A stretch of 38,312 bases of DNA, from assembly GCA_028291515.1 (NCBI GenBank), contig JAQGHU010000010.1, positions 1-38,312 of the forward strand, given 5' to 3'. Under the pieces are notes generated by a model. That model saw only the letters and a program-made list of their open reading frames with translations. It had not been told where the DNA came from and did not search any database. Origin of the DNA: Schlesneria sp. Its GTDB lineage: Bacteria > Planctomycetota > Planctomycetia > Planctomycetales > Planctomycetaceae. Numbering within the stretch: position 1 is the stretch's first letter; every line of letters begins with the position of its first letter. Positions 26,117 to 34,469 of the stretch are shown here, in pieces. Both the position numbers and the translations under genes were made by a program.

Positions 26117-26148
26117 CGTCACTGGCCCGACGAAATAATTGGCGAACC

Positions 26149-26186
26149 GAAGAAGGACGGCAGATCAGCCGTCCTTCTTCTTTTTT
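26149..26186 (+). terminator. Intrinsic terminator after topA
   Basis: A perfect 13-bp stem (26149-26161 with 26168-26180), a 6-base loop and six T residues (26181-26186), 33 bases beyond the topA stop. It separates topA from the cytochrome/dehydrogenase gene. Confidence 0.93.
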
Positions 26187-26330
26187 GTCGCGTCTGAGAT
26201 TGGCTGCGAGGAGTTTGCAGCACCCCGATTCGGAGACACGAAGGGCGGTCGTTTCCGTTCACCTCACGAATGAGTTACGGTACCAGTCAGTTGCTGCTCG
26301 AATTTGTGTGAACCACTCAGGGTAAAGCCT

Positions 26331-29300
26331 ATGCGGATGGACCGGCGGATCTACTGGCTGTCAATCTTGATCCTGGGATTCGCTGTCACAGGTTCGATCT
26401 CGTGCGGAAAAGAACCCGTTCAGAAATCGTTGTCTCACGAATGTCGGTTTGTGGACAATCCGCCCCTCATTGATGGCATCGCTGACGATCTCGCCTGGAA
26501 GTCAGCACCACTGATCGACCGATTCACTCTGCCATGGCTCAAAGACAAAGAGCGCCCGGCGCGCACGGCGACGAAGGCCCGACTGGCTTGGGATCGTGAG
26601 TTCTTGTACTTCGTGGCCGAGATGGACGACAGTGATCTGTTTGCGGATATCACCGAACACGATGGCAAGACATGGAACAACGACGTTTTTGAGCTGTTCT
26701 TGAAACCGGCCATCGACAAGGCAGGCTATTACGAGTTCCAGGTGAATGCCGCTGGCACTGTCCTGGATATGTTTCTGCCGAAGCGAGCGTTCGACAATTT
26801 CGAGCAACAGGTGAAGGAGGGGGACTTTCACGTTGACGCGAAGGTAACGCGAAACGGAACTCTGAATCAGCGGACCGACAAAGACCACGGCTGGACGGTC
26901 GAAGGACGCATCCCATGGACAGATTTCTTGAGAACCGGCGGTCGTCCTGCTCCCGGAGAAGTCTGGAAATTCGCCCTCTGTCGCTACGACTACTCCGTCG
27001 CATTTGACGAGCCCGAACTCTCGTCATCGGCTCCACTGCAGATTCGCAGCTTTCATCAGTATGAAGACTATGTGGATCTCAAGTTCGTCGGCCCGGCGCC
27101 CCGCGCCGTTGAGCAAGGCCAAATATTCGATCCTCACGCCAAGTTGCCAAAGCTGACCACCTCGCGAGTGGTTGGTTCACCAGAGCCGCCTGATCCCTAC
27201 CGGACTGAACGGCGGTATCCGAAGTTGAAAGTCGACTTCCCAATTATCGTCGCTCATCAGCCAGGCAGCGATCGGCTCTGGACGATCACGCAGGATCGCT
27301 CGTTCTCGTTGACATCGATTCGCCGGTTTGTGGACTCGCCGGACGTTGCGGAGATAGAAATCCTGCTACCGCCTGACAACCGCGTCGCTTACGACATCTG
27401 CTTCCATCCCGACTTTGTGAACAACGGGTTTGTTTACATTGGACATAATCGTCCGAAGGTCGAAGGGGGCGAAAAATATTCGACCATCTCTCGCTTTCAC
27501 GTGAACCCGAAGCCTCCCTACGAATTCGATCCCAAGAGCGAATCGACAATCATCGAATGGCAATCGGACGGTCACAACGGAGCGGCCATCACGTTCGGCC
27601 TGGATGGAATGCTGTATGTCACCTCGGGAGATGGCACATCGGACAGCGATACGAATCTGCGTGGGCAGGAGATGTCAAAGCTCACGGCCAAGGTCTTGCG
27701 ACTTGATGTCGATCATCCCGCCGCTGGCAAGACGTATGCAATTCCAGCTGACAATCCATTTGTCGGCCAAGCCGACGTCGCACCCGAGACCTGGACCTAT
27801 GGCTTACGCAATCCATGGCGGATGACGACCGATCGCAAGACCGGACACATCTGGGTCGGCAACAATGGACAAGATCTGTGGGAGCAGGTCTATTTCATCC
27901 GCAAAGGCGACAACTACGGCTGGAGCGTCTACGAAGGAAGCCATCCGTTTTACCTGCAAAGGCAACTGGGGCCGACACCACATGTGAAGCCGGCGCTCGA
28001 GCATCATCACAATGAATCGCGGTCATTGACGGGCGGGATCGTCTACTATGGCGCAAACCTCCCAGACCTGACCGGTGCCTACGTCTATGGAGACCATTCC
28101 ACGGGCAAAGTCTGGGGAGCCCGCCATGACGGACAGCAGGTCACCTGGCATCAAGAACTAGTCGATACACCATTTCATATCACAGGATTCGGAACGGATT
28201 CGCACGGTGAACTGCTGATCTGCGATCATGCGGGTAATGGGGAGGGGGGATACTACGCCTTGGCTCCTGCACGAATCTCAGCAGCGACAGCGGCTTTTCC
28301 GAGAAAGCTCAGTGAAAGTGGCCTGTTTCAATCGATGAAAGGCCACGTCACCGAGCCAACATTGATCCCGTACTCGGTCAACTCTCCGCTGTGGTCCGAC
28401 GGTTCCCTGAAGTCGCGATTCATCGCCATTCCGGGCAACAATCCCAAGATCGAATTCAATCCGACGAAGGCCTGGGGATTTCCCAATGAGACGGTCTTGG
28501 TGAAATCATTCGCCATCGAAACGACGGACGGTGATCCAACGTCAAAGCGCTGGATTGAGACTCGTTTCTTCACGAAGCAGCAGAACGAATGGGTCGGGTA
28601 TTCTTATGCTTGGAACGATGATCAGACAGATGCGTCGCTCGTGGCGAAAGAGGGGCTCGATCGCAACTTCACGATCACAACGCAGGAGGGATCTCGCACA
28701 TTGCCCTGGCGCTATCCGAGCCGAACCGAATGCATGGTCTGCCACAGCCGCGCGGCCGCATTTGTGCTCGGTTTAAGCACTCCGCAGATGAATCGCGATC
28801 ATGACTATGGCAGTTCGGTCGAGAACCAACTGAGCGTTCTGGAACGCTTGAGATTGTTCCAGGATCAGGAGTGGGTGAACGACGCTCGCAATCGGTTGCG
28901 CGACGAGCTGAAGAAGTCTGGACTTGATGACCAAGCCGTCAACGCGAAGATTGCTGGTATGAGCAACTCACAAGAGCAACGTGGCCCCGCCCGAGCGAAC
29001 CTGCTGGCATTGCCGAATGACAAGTATCAACGATTGGCGGATCCCTACGATCGAACGGCAACACTGGAAGGTCGAGCCAGATCGTACCTGCACAGTAACT
29101 GTGCGATCTGCCATATCGAAGCGGGTGGCGGCAATTCACAAATGCAACTCGAGTTCACGACAGCACTCGACAAAATGAAAATCATCGATATCGTTCCGCA
29201 TCACGATAAATTCGGAATACCCGACGCGCGAATCGTTGCGCCGGGTCACCCTGAGCGATCTGTGCTATTGAAGCGAATGTCGGCTCGTGGTCGCGGCCAG

Positions 29301-29387
29301 ATGCCGCAACTCGCCACGACTCAGATTGACAAGGCGGCTGTCGAGCTGTTCACCGAGTGGATCAACCAACTGCAGGAGGCAAAGTAA
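26331..29387 (+). CDS. CBM9-like / sugar dehydrogenase / diheme cytochrome c fusion lipoprotein
   Basis: A protein of 1018 residues. The N-terminus has a membrane segment ending SISCGKEP, a probable lipoprotein site. Domain 1 (about 35-250) resembles a CBM9-like carbohydrate-binding module (PLIDGIADDLAWKSAP; LYFVAEMDDSDL; NNDVFELFLKP). Domain 2 (about 290-660) is a six-bladed propeller of the glucose/sorbosone dehydrogenase type (GHNGAAITFGLDGMLYVTSGDG; TWTYGLRNPWRMTTDRKTG). Domain 3 (about 670-1018) matches the SO2930-type diheme cytochrome region (NSPLWSDGSLKSRFIAIPG) with heme sites CMVCH (801-805) and CAICH (924-928). Likely role: quinoprotein-type oxidation of a bound sugar with electrons passed to its own hemes. 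The cofactor is inferred. The ATG at 26331 follows AGGG. Confidence 0.85.
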   Translation: MRMDRRIYWLSILILGFAVTGSISCGKEPVQKSLSHECRFVDNPPLIDGIADDLAWKSAPLIDRFTLPWLKDKERPARTATKARLAWDREFLYFVAEMDDSDLFADITEHDGKTWNNDVFELFLKPAIDKAGYYEFQVNAAGTVLDMFLPKRAFDNFEQQVKEGDFHVDAKVTRNGTLNQRTDKDHGWTVEGRIPWTDFLRTGGRPAPGEVWKFALCRYDYSVAFDEPELSSSAPLQIRSFHQYEDYVDLKFVGPAPRAVEQGQIFDPHAKLPKLTTSRVVGSPEPPDPYRTERRYPKLKVDFPIIVAHQPGSDRLWTITQDRSFSLTSIRRFVDSPDVAEIEILLPPDNRVAYDICFHPDFVNNGFVYIGHNRPKVEGGEKYSTISRFHVNPKPPYEFDPKSESTIIEWQSDGHNGAAITFGLDGMLYVTSGDGTSDSDTNLRGQEMSKLTAKVLRLDVDHPAAGKTYAIPADNPFVGQADVAPETWTYGLRNPWRMTTDRKTGHIWVGNNGQDLWEQVYFIRKGDNYGWSVYEGSHPFYLQRQLGPTPHVKPALEHHHNESRSLTGGIVYYGANLPDLTGAYVYGDHSTGKVWGARHDGQQVTWHQELVDTPFHITGFGTDSHGELLICDHAGNGEGGYYALAPARISAATAAFPRKLSESGLFQSMKGHVTEPTLIPYSVNSPLWSDGSLKSRFIAIPGNNPKIEFNPTKAWGFPNETVLVKSFAIETTDGDPTSKRWIETRFFTKQQNEWVGYSYAWNDDQTDASLVAKEGLDRNFTITTQEGSRTLPWRYPSRTECMVCHSRAAAFVLGLSTPQMNRDHDYGSSVENQLSVLERLRLFQDQEWVNDARNRLRDELKKSGLDDQAVNAKIAGMSNSQEQRGPARANLLALPNDKYQRLADPYDRTATLEGRARSYLHSNCAICHIEAGGGNSQMQLEFTTALDKMKIIDIVPHHDKFGIPDARIVAPGHPERSVLLKRMSARGRGQMPQLATTQIDKAAVELFTEWINQLQEAK

Positions 29388-29388
29388 C

Positions 29389-29802
29389 ATGGCTGACGAC
29401 GAACTGTCCTGGAAGAAGAGCGGGAAGAAACAGACGGCTGCGGAGATCGCCACGGTCGCCGAGAAACTGAGGTTTGTCTTTCCAAAGGACTATGCTCGCT
29501 TCCTGGAACAAGTCAACGGGGGCATCCCCAGCCACCGGCTGTTCGAGAGCCCGACAGGACAGCAGACCATCAGCTATTTCTATGAACTAGGCGATATTCG
29601 TCGGGAATCGCTGCATTTTCGCAGTGAACTGCAGCTTCCCTCCGAGTTCCTCCCCATCGCTCTGGCCGAGAAAAACGTAGTCGTTCTGAATGCAGGCAAG
29701 GTTCAGCTCTGGTCCCTTAGCGAAAGCGGTTTCGATCGAAAGCAGATCAGCGACCTCGCCAAGTCGTTCGATGAATTTCTTGGCAAACTGAAAAAGATTT
29801 GA
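29389..29802 (+). CDS. SMI1/KNR4 family protein
   Basis: A 137-residue protein beginning MADDELSWKKSGKKQTAAEI. LRFVFPKDYARFLEQVNGGIPS is the family core (the 'LP..Y..FL...NGG' motif), followed by strands (TISYFYELGDI) and FLPIALAEKNVVVLNAG. The C-terminal SDLAKSFDEFLGKLKKI is also typical. The ATG lies one base after the TAA of the fusion gene, with GGAGG (29375-29379) inside that gene's end, so the two are co-translated. SMI1/KNR4 proteins are immunity proteins of contact-dependent toxins in many bacteria, but no toxin is adjacent here, so a housekeeping or accessory role to the upstream protein is possible. Confidence 0.82.
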   Translation: MADDELSWKKSGKKQTAAEIATVAEKLRFVFPKDYARFLEQVNGGIPSHRLFESPTGQQTISYFYELGDIRRESLHFRSELQLPSEFLPIALAEKNVVVLNAGKVQLWSLSESGFDRKQISDLAKSFDEFLGKLKKI

Positions 29803-29852
29803 ATGCCCCACCGCGATGATGTCCCGGGAGGTCTGAGGGGAGCCAAGGGTGC

Positions 29853-29918
29853 CACGGTTTTGGAGTCTTCGACAAGGCCGTGCCTTTGATCGAAGACACG
29901 GCCACACCGAAGACGGTG
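29853..29918. repeat. Nested and interleaved inverted repeats
   Basis: Between the SMI1 gene and the next, GTCTTCGA (29865-29872) pairs with 29890-29897 and GGCCGTG (29876-29882) pairs with 29897-29903, in the order A-B-A'-B', a pseudoknot-capable arrangement. CACGG (29853-29857) can alternatively pair with CCGTG (29878-29882), and CACCG/CGGTG forms a small hairpin at 29905-29918. There is no T-run. It may be a dispersed repeat; only one copy is seen. Confidence 0.5.
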
Positions 29919-29983
29919 AGTCCGTGACACTCAAGCCAATCCCCCAATAACTATTTTGCGATCAGTCGTTCCAAGCCAGAGCA

Positions 29984-31171
29984 ATGGGTCACCTCATGTT
30001 TCGCGCATCATGCCTGCTTCTCTGTGTTGCTATTTATCATGTGCTGCACGCAGCTGACCTGCCGCGACTTGCTCCTGCAGACTTGGGGCTGAAGGCAGAC
30101 AAACTCGCCGAGATTGATGGCTTGATTGCCACAGCCATCGCGGAAAAGAAAATGCCTGGTTGCGTCGTGCTGATCGGACGGCCGAAAGGGATTGCCTGGC
30201 TGAAGGCCTACGGCGACAAGCGGGTCGAACCCGAACGCGAAGCAATGACGGACGACACGGTATTCGATCTCGCTTCGCTGACGAAGCCGCTGGCCACGGC
30301 AACATCGATCATGAAGCTGGCGGAACAAGGCAAGTTATCGATCGACGATCCCGTCTCCAAGCACCTGCCTGACTTTGCAGTCGAGGGAAAAGAAGCGATC
30401 ACAATCCGCGACCTGCTCGTGCATCGCAGCGGCCTGATTCCCGACAACGCGATTGGCGATTACCTGGAAGGTCCGCTTAAGGCGAAAGAACGACTGCTGG
30501 CTCTCAAGCCGACCGCGCCGGTCGGAACCAAGTTCATGTACTCCGATGTCAACTTCATGGTCTTGGGAGAAGTTGTCGCGAAGGTCTCAGGAAAACCTCT
30601 GAGCGAGTTCGCTCGCGATCAATTCTTCGTGCCACTCGACATGACTGAGACCATGTATTTGCCCTCAGACAGTCTCGCCCTGCGCGCGGCTCCCACAGAA
30701 CGGCGTGACGGAAAATGGATGCAGGGACAGGTGCATGATCCAAGGTCGTATCGACTCGGCGGTGTTGCGGGGCACGCGGGACTATTTGGCACGGCTCGGG
30801 ATCTGGCCAACTACGCCACCGATGCCCTCGCCGGATTGGAGAGCGACAACAGCCGCATCCTGAAACAAGAAACCTGGCGGGCAATGGCCACACCGCATTC
30901 GATCGTGGGCACCGATCAGAAGGGACAGCGAACGGAAGACATCCGCGGCCTCGGTTGGGACATGCGCTCGCGCTACTCTTCAAACCGCGGAACGAAGTTC
31001 TCGGCGCAGGCTTTCGGGCACGGAGGATTTACCGGAACGGCCATCTGGATCGATCCGGGGACTGATCTGTACGTGATCTTCCTCAGCAACCGCGTTCACC
31101 CCAACGGCAAAGGACTGGTGAATCCGCTGGCGGGAAAGATTGCCGAGATCGCCGTTGATACCGTCGAGTGA
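29984..31171 (+). CDS. Serine beta-lactamase-like hydrolase (class C/esterase family)
   Basis: A 395-residue exported protein. MGHLMFRASCLLLCVAIYHVL is a signal peptide (a start at the second Met, 29996, is possible). FDLASLTKPLATAT carries SxxK with S98 and K101. YSDVNFMVLGE (Y186) is the YxN-type motif, with Asp where Asn is usual. GHGGFTGT with H346-G-G is the third KTG-like box. This set defines the beta-lactamase/penicillin-binding-protein-like esterase superfamily (Pfam Beta-lactamase). LHDLLVHRSG-like IRDLLVHRSGL is also typical. Members hydrolyse peptidoglycan peptides, esters or beta-lactams; the substrate cannot be told. It ends 21 bases before the convergent ubiX stop. Confidence 0.86.
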   Translation: MGHLMFRASCLLLCVAIYHVLHAADLPRLAPADLGLKADKLAEIDGLIATAIAEKKMPGCVVLIGRPKGIAWLKAYGDKRVEPEREAMTDDTVFDLASLTKPLATATSIMKLAEQGKLSIDDPVSKHLPDFAVEGKEAITIRDLLVHRSGLIPDNAIGDYLEGPLKAKERLLALKPTAPVGTKFMYSDVNFMVLGEVVAKVSGKPLSEFARDQFFVPLDMTETMYLPSDSLALRAAPTERRDGKWMQGQVHDPRSYRLGGVAGHAGLFGTARDLANYATDALAGLESDNSRILKQETWRAMATPHSIVGTDQKGQRTEDIRGLGWDMRSRYSSNRGTKFSAQAFGHGGFTGTAIWIDPGTDLYVIFLSNRVHPNGKGLVNPLAGKIAEIAVDTVE

Positions 31172-31192
31172 TCTCGCAGCTTCGTCAGCCAA

Positions 31193-31891
31193 TTACGCCG
31201 ACGGCTTGTCGCCCCATCGCTGGATCAACTCATTTTTCACACCGAGTTGATCGCAGATCCGCGCCACCACAAAATCCAGCAGATCGTGGATCGAACGGGG
31301 CGAGTGATAAAATCCCGGCATCGCGGGAAGCACAGTGGCTCCCGCTTCCGCCAAACGCTTCATATTGTCCAGCGCGATCACGCTCAAAGGAGTTTCGCGC
31401 GGCATCACGATCAGTTTCCGACGCTCCTTCAGATGGACATCGGCAGCGCGATGGATCAGGTTTTGCGATTGCCCCATCGCAATGCTCGACAGCGTTCCCA
31501 TGGAGCAGGGGCAGATCACCATTCCGTCTGTCAGGAACGATCCGCTGGCGATGCCCGAGTTATAGTTCCGGTAGTGGTGATAGACGATCTTGCCCGAGAA
31601 GATTTCGCTGTCGCTGAAGATGGAACTCGCGGCATAGCCCGCCGCGACCTCTTCGGGCTTCAGCAATTTCAGCTTACTGTCGAGTGAGGCCTCGTCATTC
31701 GAGGGCAACAGTTGCTGCGTATCGAACTTGTCCAAATCAACATGCAGGTCCAGTTCGTGTCGCAGCACTTCAGTCGCGGCCGGACTGATCGTCAGATGCA
31801 CCGTTCGACCGGCAGCGACCAGAACTTCGAGCAATCGCAATGAATAAGCGACGCCACTGGCACCGGTCATAGCTACGACGAGATCACGCAT
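31193..31891 (-). CDS. ubiX: Flavin prenyltransferase UbiX
   Basis: A 232-residue protein beginning MRDLVVAMTGASGVAYSLRL, the FMN-binding GASG motif. GMVICPCSMGTLSSIAMG is the conserved 'PCS..T' loop and MPRETPLSVIALDNM matches the 'RExPL' motif that holds dimethylallyl phosphate. UbiX makes prenylated FMN, the cofactor of UbiD decarboxylases, and the UbiD gene is in the same cluster. The C-terminus ends ICDQLGVKNELIQRW. The 40 bases before its ATG are a C-rich run on the coding strand with no Shine-Dalgarno (see findings). If menaquinone is made by the futalosine route, this could be the MqnM-type paralogue. Confidence 0.94.
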   Translation of the reverse strand: MRDLVVAMTGASGVAYSLRLLEVLVAAGRTVHLTISPAATEVLRHELDLHVDLDKFDTQQLLPSNDEASLDSKLKLLKPEEVAAGYAASSIFSDSEIFSGKIVYHHYRNYNSGIASGSFLTDGMVICPCSMGTLSSIAMGQSQNLIHRAADVHLKERRKLIVMPRETPLSVIALDNMKRLAEAGATVLPAMPGFYHSPRSIHDLLDFVVARICDQLGVKNELIQRWGDKPSA

Positions 31892-31931
31892 GGTGGGGTA
31901 GGGAATAGGGCTTAGGGGGTAGGGCTCAGGG
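31892..31931. promoter_or_regulatory. ubiX: G-tract run opposite the ubiX start
   Basis: On the plus strand six G-runs of three to five bases occur in 40 bases, spaced by short A/T-containing loops of the TAGGG type. This can form an intramolecular G-quadruplex in DNA on the ubiX template strand. The ubiX transcript would be C-rich and lack a ribosome site. Regulatory effect is inferred. Confidence 0.45.
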
Positions 31932-31948
31932 CAGACGAATTCGCGGTG

Positions 31949-32695
31949 TTACGGTTTTTGACCGACATACAAAGTAGCAACGCCAAACGTCAACGGAGTC
32001 CACGTGACATTCGACAAGCCACAGGCTTCCATCTTATCAGCCAGGGCTTTGCCATAGGGAAACTGCGAGACAGATTCCGGCAGATAGTTGTACGCTTCCT
32101 GGCGATTGCGAGCGAACATCTGACCGATTCGCGGCAGCACGTTTTTGAAGTACGACCGATAGCCCCAATTGAGCACGGGATTGGTCGGCATCGAAAACTC
32201 GAGCACCGCGACTCGCCCGCCGTGCTGGCAGACGCGCACCATTTCTTTCAACCCCATGTCGGTGTTCGTGACGTTCCGCAGGCCGAAAGCCACCGAAACG
32301 ATTTGGAACAGGTTGTCATCGAACGGCAGATGCTGAGTATCGGCCTCGCGAAATGTCAGCCGTGCCGCTCCTGCTGCCAGTTCCTGCGAGTGTCGCTTGT
32401 CGCGCTTCGCTTCCGCGATACGCAGCATCTCTGGCGTGAAATCCGTGGCCTCAACCGGAACCTGACCCTTCCCCTTATTCCAATACGCGAGTGCCAAGTC
32501 ACCTGTTCCCGTGCAGACATCCAGAATCGGTGCCGTCCCGACGGGGGCCACCGCGCGAACCGTGCGCCATCGCCAATAGACATCCACGCCCCCGGAGAGA
32601 ACATGGTTCATTAAGTCGTAGCGGCCCGAAATCTCGCCAAACATCTGGCGAACGCGCGCTTCGGACTTGTCAACGGCGGGTGATGTGCTGGTCAT
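31949..32695 (-). CDS. ubiE: Demethylmenaquinone/polyprenyl benzoquinol methyltransferase UbiE (MenG)
   Basis: A 248-residue class I methyltransferase. KSEARVRQMFGEISGRYDLMNHVLS is the characteristic N-terminal block ('VFD.VA..YD.MN..LS'). ILDVCTGTGDLALAYW is the SAM-binding motif, AFGLRNVTNTDMGLKEM the family signature and VAVLEFSMPTNP the third motif. It performs the final C-methylation of the quinone ring. Planctomycetes use menaquinone, so MenG is the likelier role. It lies between ubiD and ubiX on the same strand. The start is the ATG at 32695. Confidence 0.95.
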   Translation of the reverse strand: MTSTSPAVDKSEARVRQMFGEISGRYDLMNHVLSGGVDVYWRWRTVRAVAPVGTAPILDVCTGTGDLALAYWNKGKGQVPVEATDFTPEMLRIAEAKRDKRHSQELAAGAARLTFREADTQHLPFDDNLFQIVSVAFGLRNVTNTDMGLKEMVRVCQHGGRVAVLEFSMPTNPVLNWGYRSYFKNVLPRIGQMFARNRQEAYNYLPESVSQFPYGKALADKMEACGLSNVTWTPLTFGVATLYVGQKP

Positions 32696-32781
32696 ACAGG
32701 AGTGTCGAATTTTTTGATACGGGATTGACGATGATTGTGAAATGGAAGGATGACTATATCATCCAGCAGACGCCAGAGCAT

Positions 32782-34242
32782 TCAATATTCTGGCAGCCCG
32801 AATTCGCTCCAACGCTCTTTCAGTCGAGCGGCGATTTCGACGGGAATTGTGAGTCGGTTGGGCATCTGCCGATGACCAGTTTCTTCAGGAGTTTTGCGTG
32901 TCGCATCGATCCCAATTTTGGAGCCCACGCCTGGAAACGCAGTTGTGTGATCATCCAGGTGAGTCGGCCCGTCATTCATGACCACATCGCGACTTGGATC
33001 GACGTTGGTCCCGACAGCGAACCAGACGTGATCTTCCTCCTGAACATTCACGTCCGAATCAACAATCACGATGATCTTGTGCAATCCAAGCAACCGCGAA
33101 CCCCACAGCGCATTTAACACCTGCCTCGCTTCATGCGGGTGATCTTTGCGAATGCTGACGAACAGCAGGTTGCGAGCAGCCCCCGAAAACGGCTGATGGA
33201 TCTCGACAATCTGCGGAATTGCCGACTTCGCCACCACCAGGCTCAGGCGTTCGATGGCCAGCCCGATCCACGATTCCTCGCTCGGCGGAGGTCCGGGAAT
33301 AATTGCCGGCAGCACCGGGTTCGCGCGATGAGTAATCGCCGTGACTTGAATGACCGGCAATTGCTCGGAAGGCCGATAGTGGCCCATCCCACCTGCGATC
33401 GCCAGGGCGTCAACTGGACCAGCCGCGTAATCGATGTAACCTTCGAGGACAATCTCCGATGCGGCGGGGACTTCCAGTTCGATGGACCGAGCTTTCACCA
33501 GATCCAGACCCGATCCGCGCAAAAAGCCGCCGAACAACAGCGCATCGGCGGGCGAGGCGATGTGAGCGGCACTGATCATCGCATTCACTGGATCACCACC
33601 CAGTGCCACTGCCACCGAAAACTGCCGCTGCTCGCGAACCGCTGCCTGCCACTGCTGGAATGCCAGGTGGTGTCGGTTCCAGTGCGGAACCAATTGCTGT
33701 TGATTGATGACCTGAACCGGGAATCGCGCCAGGCTGCGAATGCCAGTCGTCGTGTCTTGAGTCAGGATCTGTGCGGCCGTGATCACGGGGTTCGCTTCGT
33801 CAGGCCAACAGCGTGGAATCGGCAGATCCCACAAATTGACGTCGCGTCCCAGCTTCACAACTTGTTGACAGACAGCGGTCCGGATGACTCGCGGAGCAAA
33901 CTTCGACAGGCCGGACAGCGACGGAGCTAACTTCAGCGCCTCCAGCCAACCGCCGGATTCTGGCTGCAGCAGGCGATTCATTCGGTCCGAAAGGTGATCG
34001 AGAGAATCGACACCCAGCGCCAGACAAAGTCGGCGTCGACTTCCCAGCAGATTGGTCACAATCGGAATCGCGCTGTTTTTTGGCTTTTCGAACAGCAGAG
34101 CAGGGCCGCCATCGGCCGATTTGCAGACCCGGTCGGTAATCGCGGCGACTTCCAAGCCGGAATCGACCGGCGCACTGATGCGCACCAGTTCTCCGGCGTC
34201 TTGTAATTTGGAAAGAAAGTCGCTGAGAAACTCGTGCGGCAT
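32782..34242 (-). CDS. ubiD: UbiD family decarboxylase
   Basis: A 486-residue enzyme of the prenylated-FMN-dependent UbiD family. It begins MPHEFLSDFLSKLQDAGELV and has GGPALLFEKPKNSAIPIVTNLLGSR (split here by family-typical residues), IGVALGGDP-like VAVALGGDPVNAMISAAHIAS, EIVLEGYIDY with the catalytic Glu, and HPHEARQVLNALWG. UbiX-made cofactor is required, which explains the clustering. In quinone biosynthesis it removes the aromatic carboxyl group; under the futalosine route it would correspond to MqnL. The length is normal. It is the first gene of the cluster, 86 bases before ubiE. Confidence 0.92.
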   Translation of the reverse strand: MPHEFLSDFLSKLQDAGELVRISAPVDSGLEVAAITDRVCKSADGGPALLFEKPKNSAIPIVTNLLGSRRRLCLALGVDSLDHLSDRMNRLLQPESGGWLEALKLAPSLSGLSKFAPRVIRTAVCQQVVKLGRDVNLWDLPIPRCWPDEANPVITAAQILTQDTTTGIRSLARFPVQVINQQQLVPHWNRHHLAFQQWQAAVREQRQFSVAVALGGDPVNAMISAAHIASPADALLFGGFLRGSGLDLVKARSIELEVPAASEIVLEGYIDYAAGPVDALAIAGGMGHYRPSEQLPVIQVTAITHRANPVLPAIIPGPPPSEESWIGLAIERLSLVVAKSAIPQIVEIHQPFSGAARNLLFVSIRKDHPHEARQVLNALWGSRLLGLHKIIVIVDSDVNVQEEDHVWFAVGTNVDPSRDVVMNDGPTHLDDHTTAFPGVGSKIGIDATRKTPEETGHRQMPNRLTIPVEIAARLKERWSEFGLPEY

Positions 34243-34359
34243 GAGAATCTTGCTACCGGTAAATGGCCCTGTCAGTCCGATGCCGAGCGCGTCCCTGGCA
34301 GACGGGATCGCCGCTCGGCAGGCGGATTATATCAACGCCGGCGCACTTGGCACTTCTGT

Positions 34360-34450
34360 TGTAGATTATGCTTCAGCATAACTTTTTTCGGTGGTGGTTT
34401 GGTCGGTATTGGGTTGCACGGCAAAGAGTTATGCTCAAGCATAACCTACA
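34360..34450. repeat. REPIN-like inverted pair of GTAG-headed hairpins
   Basis: The arm at 34360-34383 matches the reverse complement of 34427-34450 at 22 of 24 positions, 43 bases apart. Each arm reads GTAG, two or three bases, then a hairpin TTATGCT-(TC or TG)-AGCATAA. This is the classic REP layout (GTAG plus imperfect palindrome), in facing orientation. The element at 4842-4907 is a diverged relative. It lies between the ubiD start and the stop of the exported protein gene. Confidence 0.85.
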
Positions 34451-34469
34451 AAGAATGCGGCCCCGGCAA

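Noticed and set aside
29389..29802. Contact-dependent toxin/immunity locus based on the SMI1/KNR4 gene
   Set aside because: No toxin, polymorphic C-terminal domain or secretion gene lies beside it; its partner is a dehydrogenase/cytochrome fusion.
31946..32614. A 222-codon plus-strand frame opposite ubiE
   Set aside because: It is antisense to a gene with all UbiE motifs.
33133..33930. A 265-codon plus-strand frame opposite ubiD
   Set aside because: It is antisense to a clear UbiD gene, and its Arg/Gln/Asp-rich composition is typical of shadow frames.
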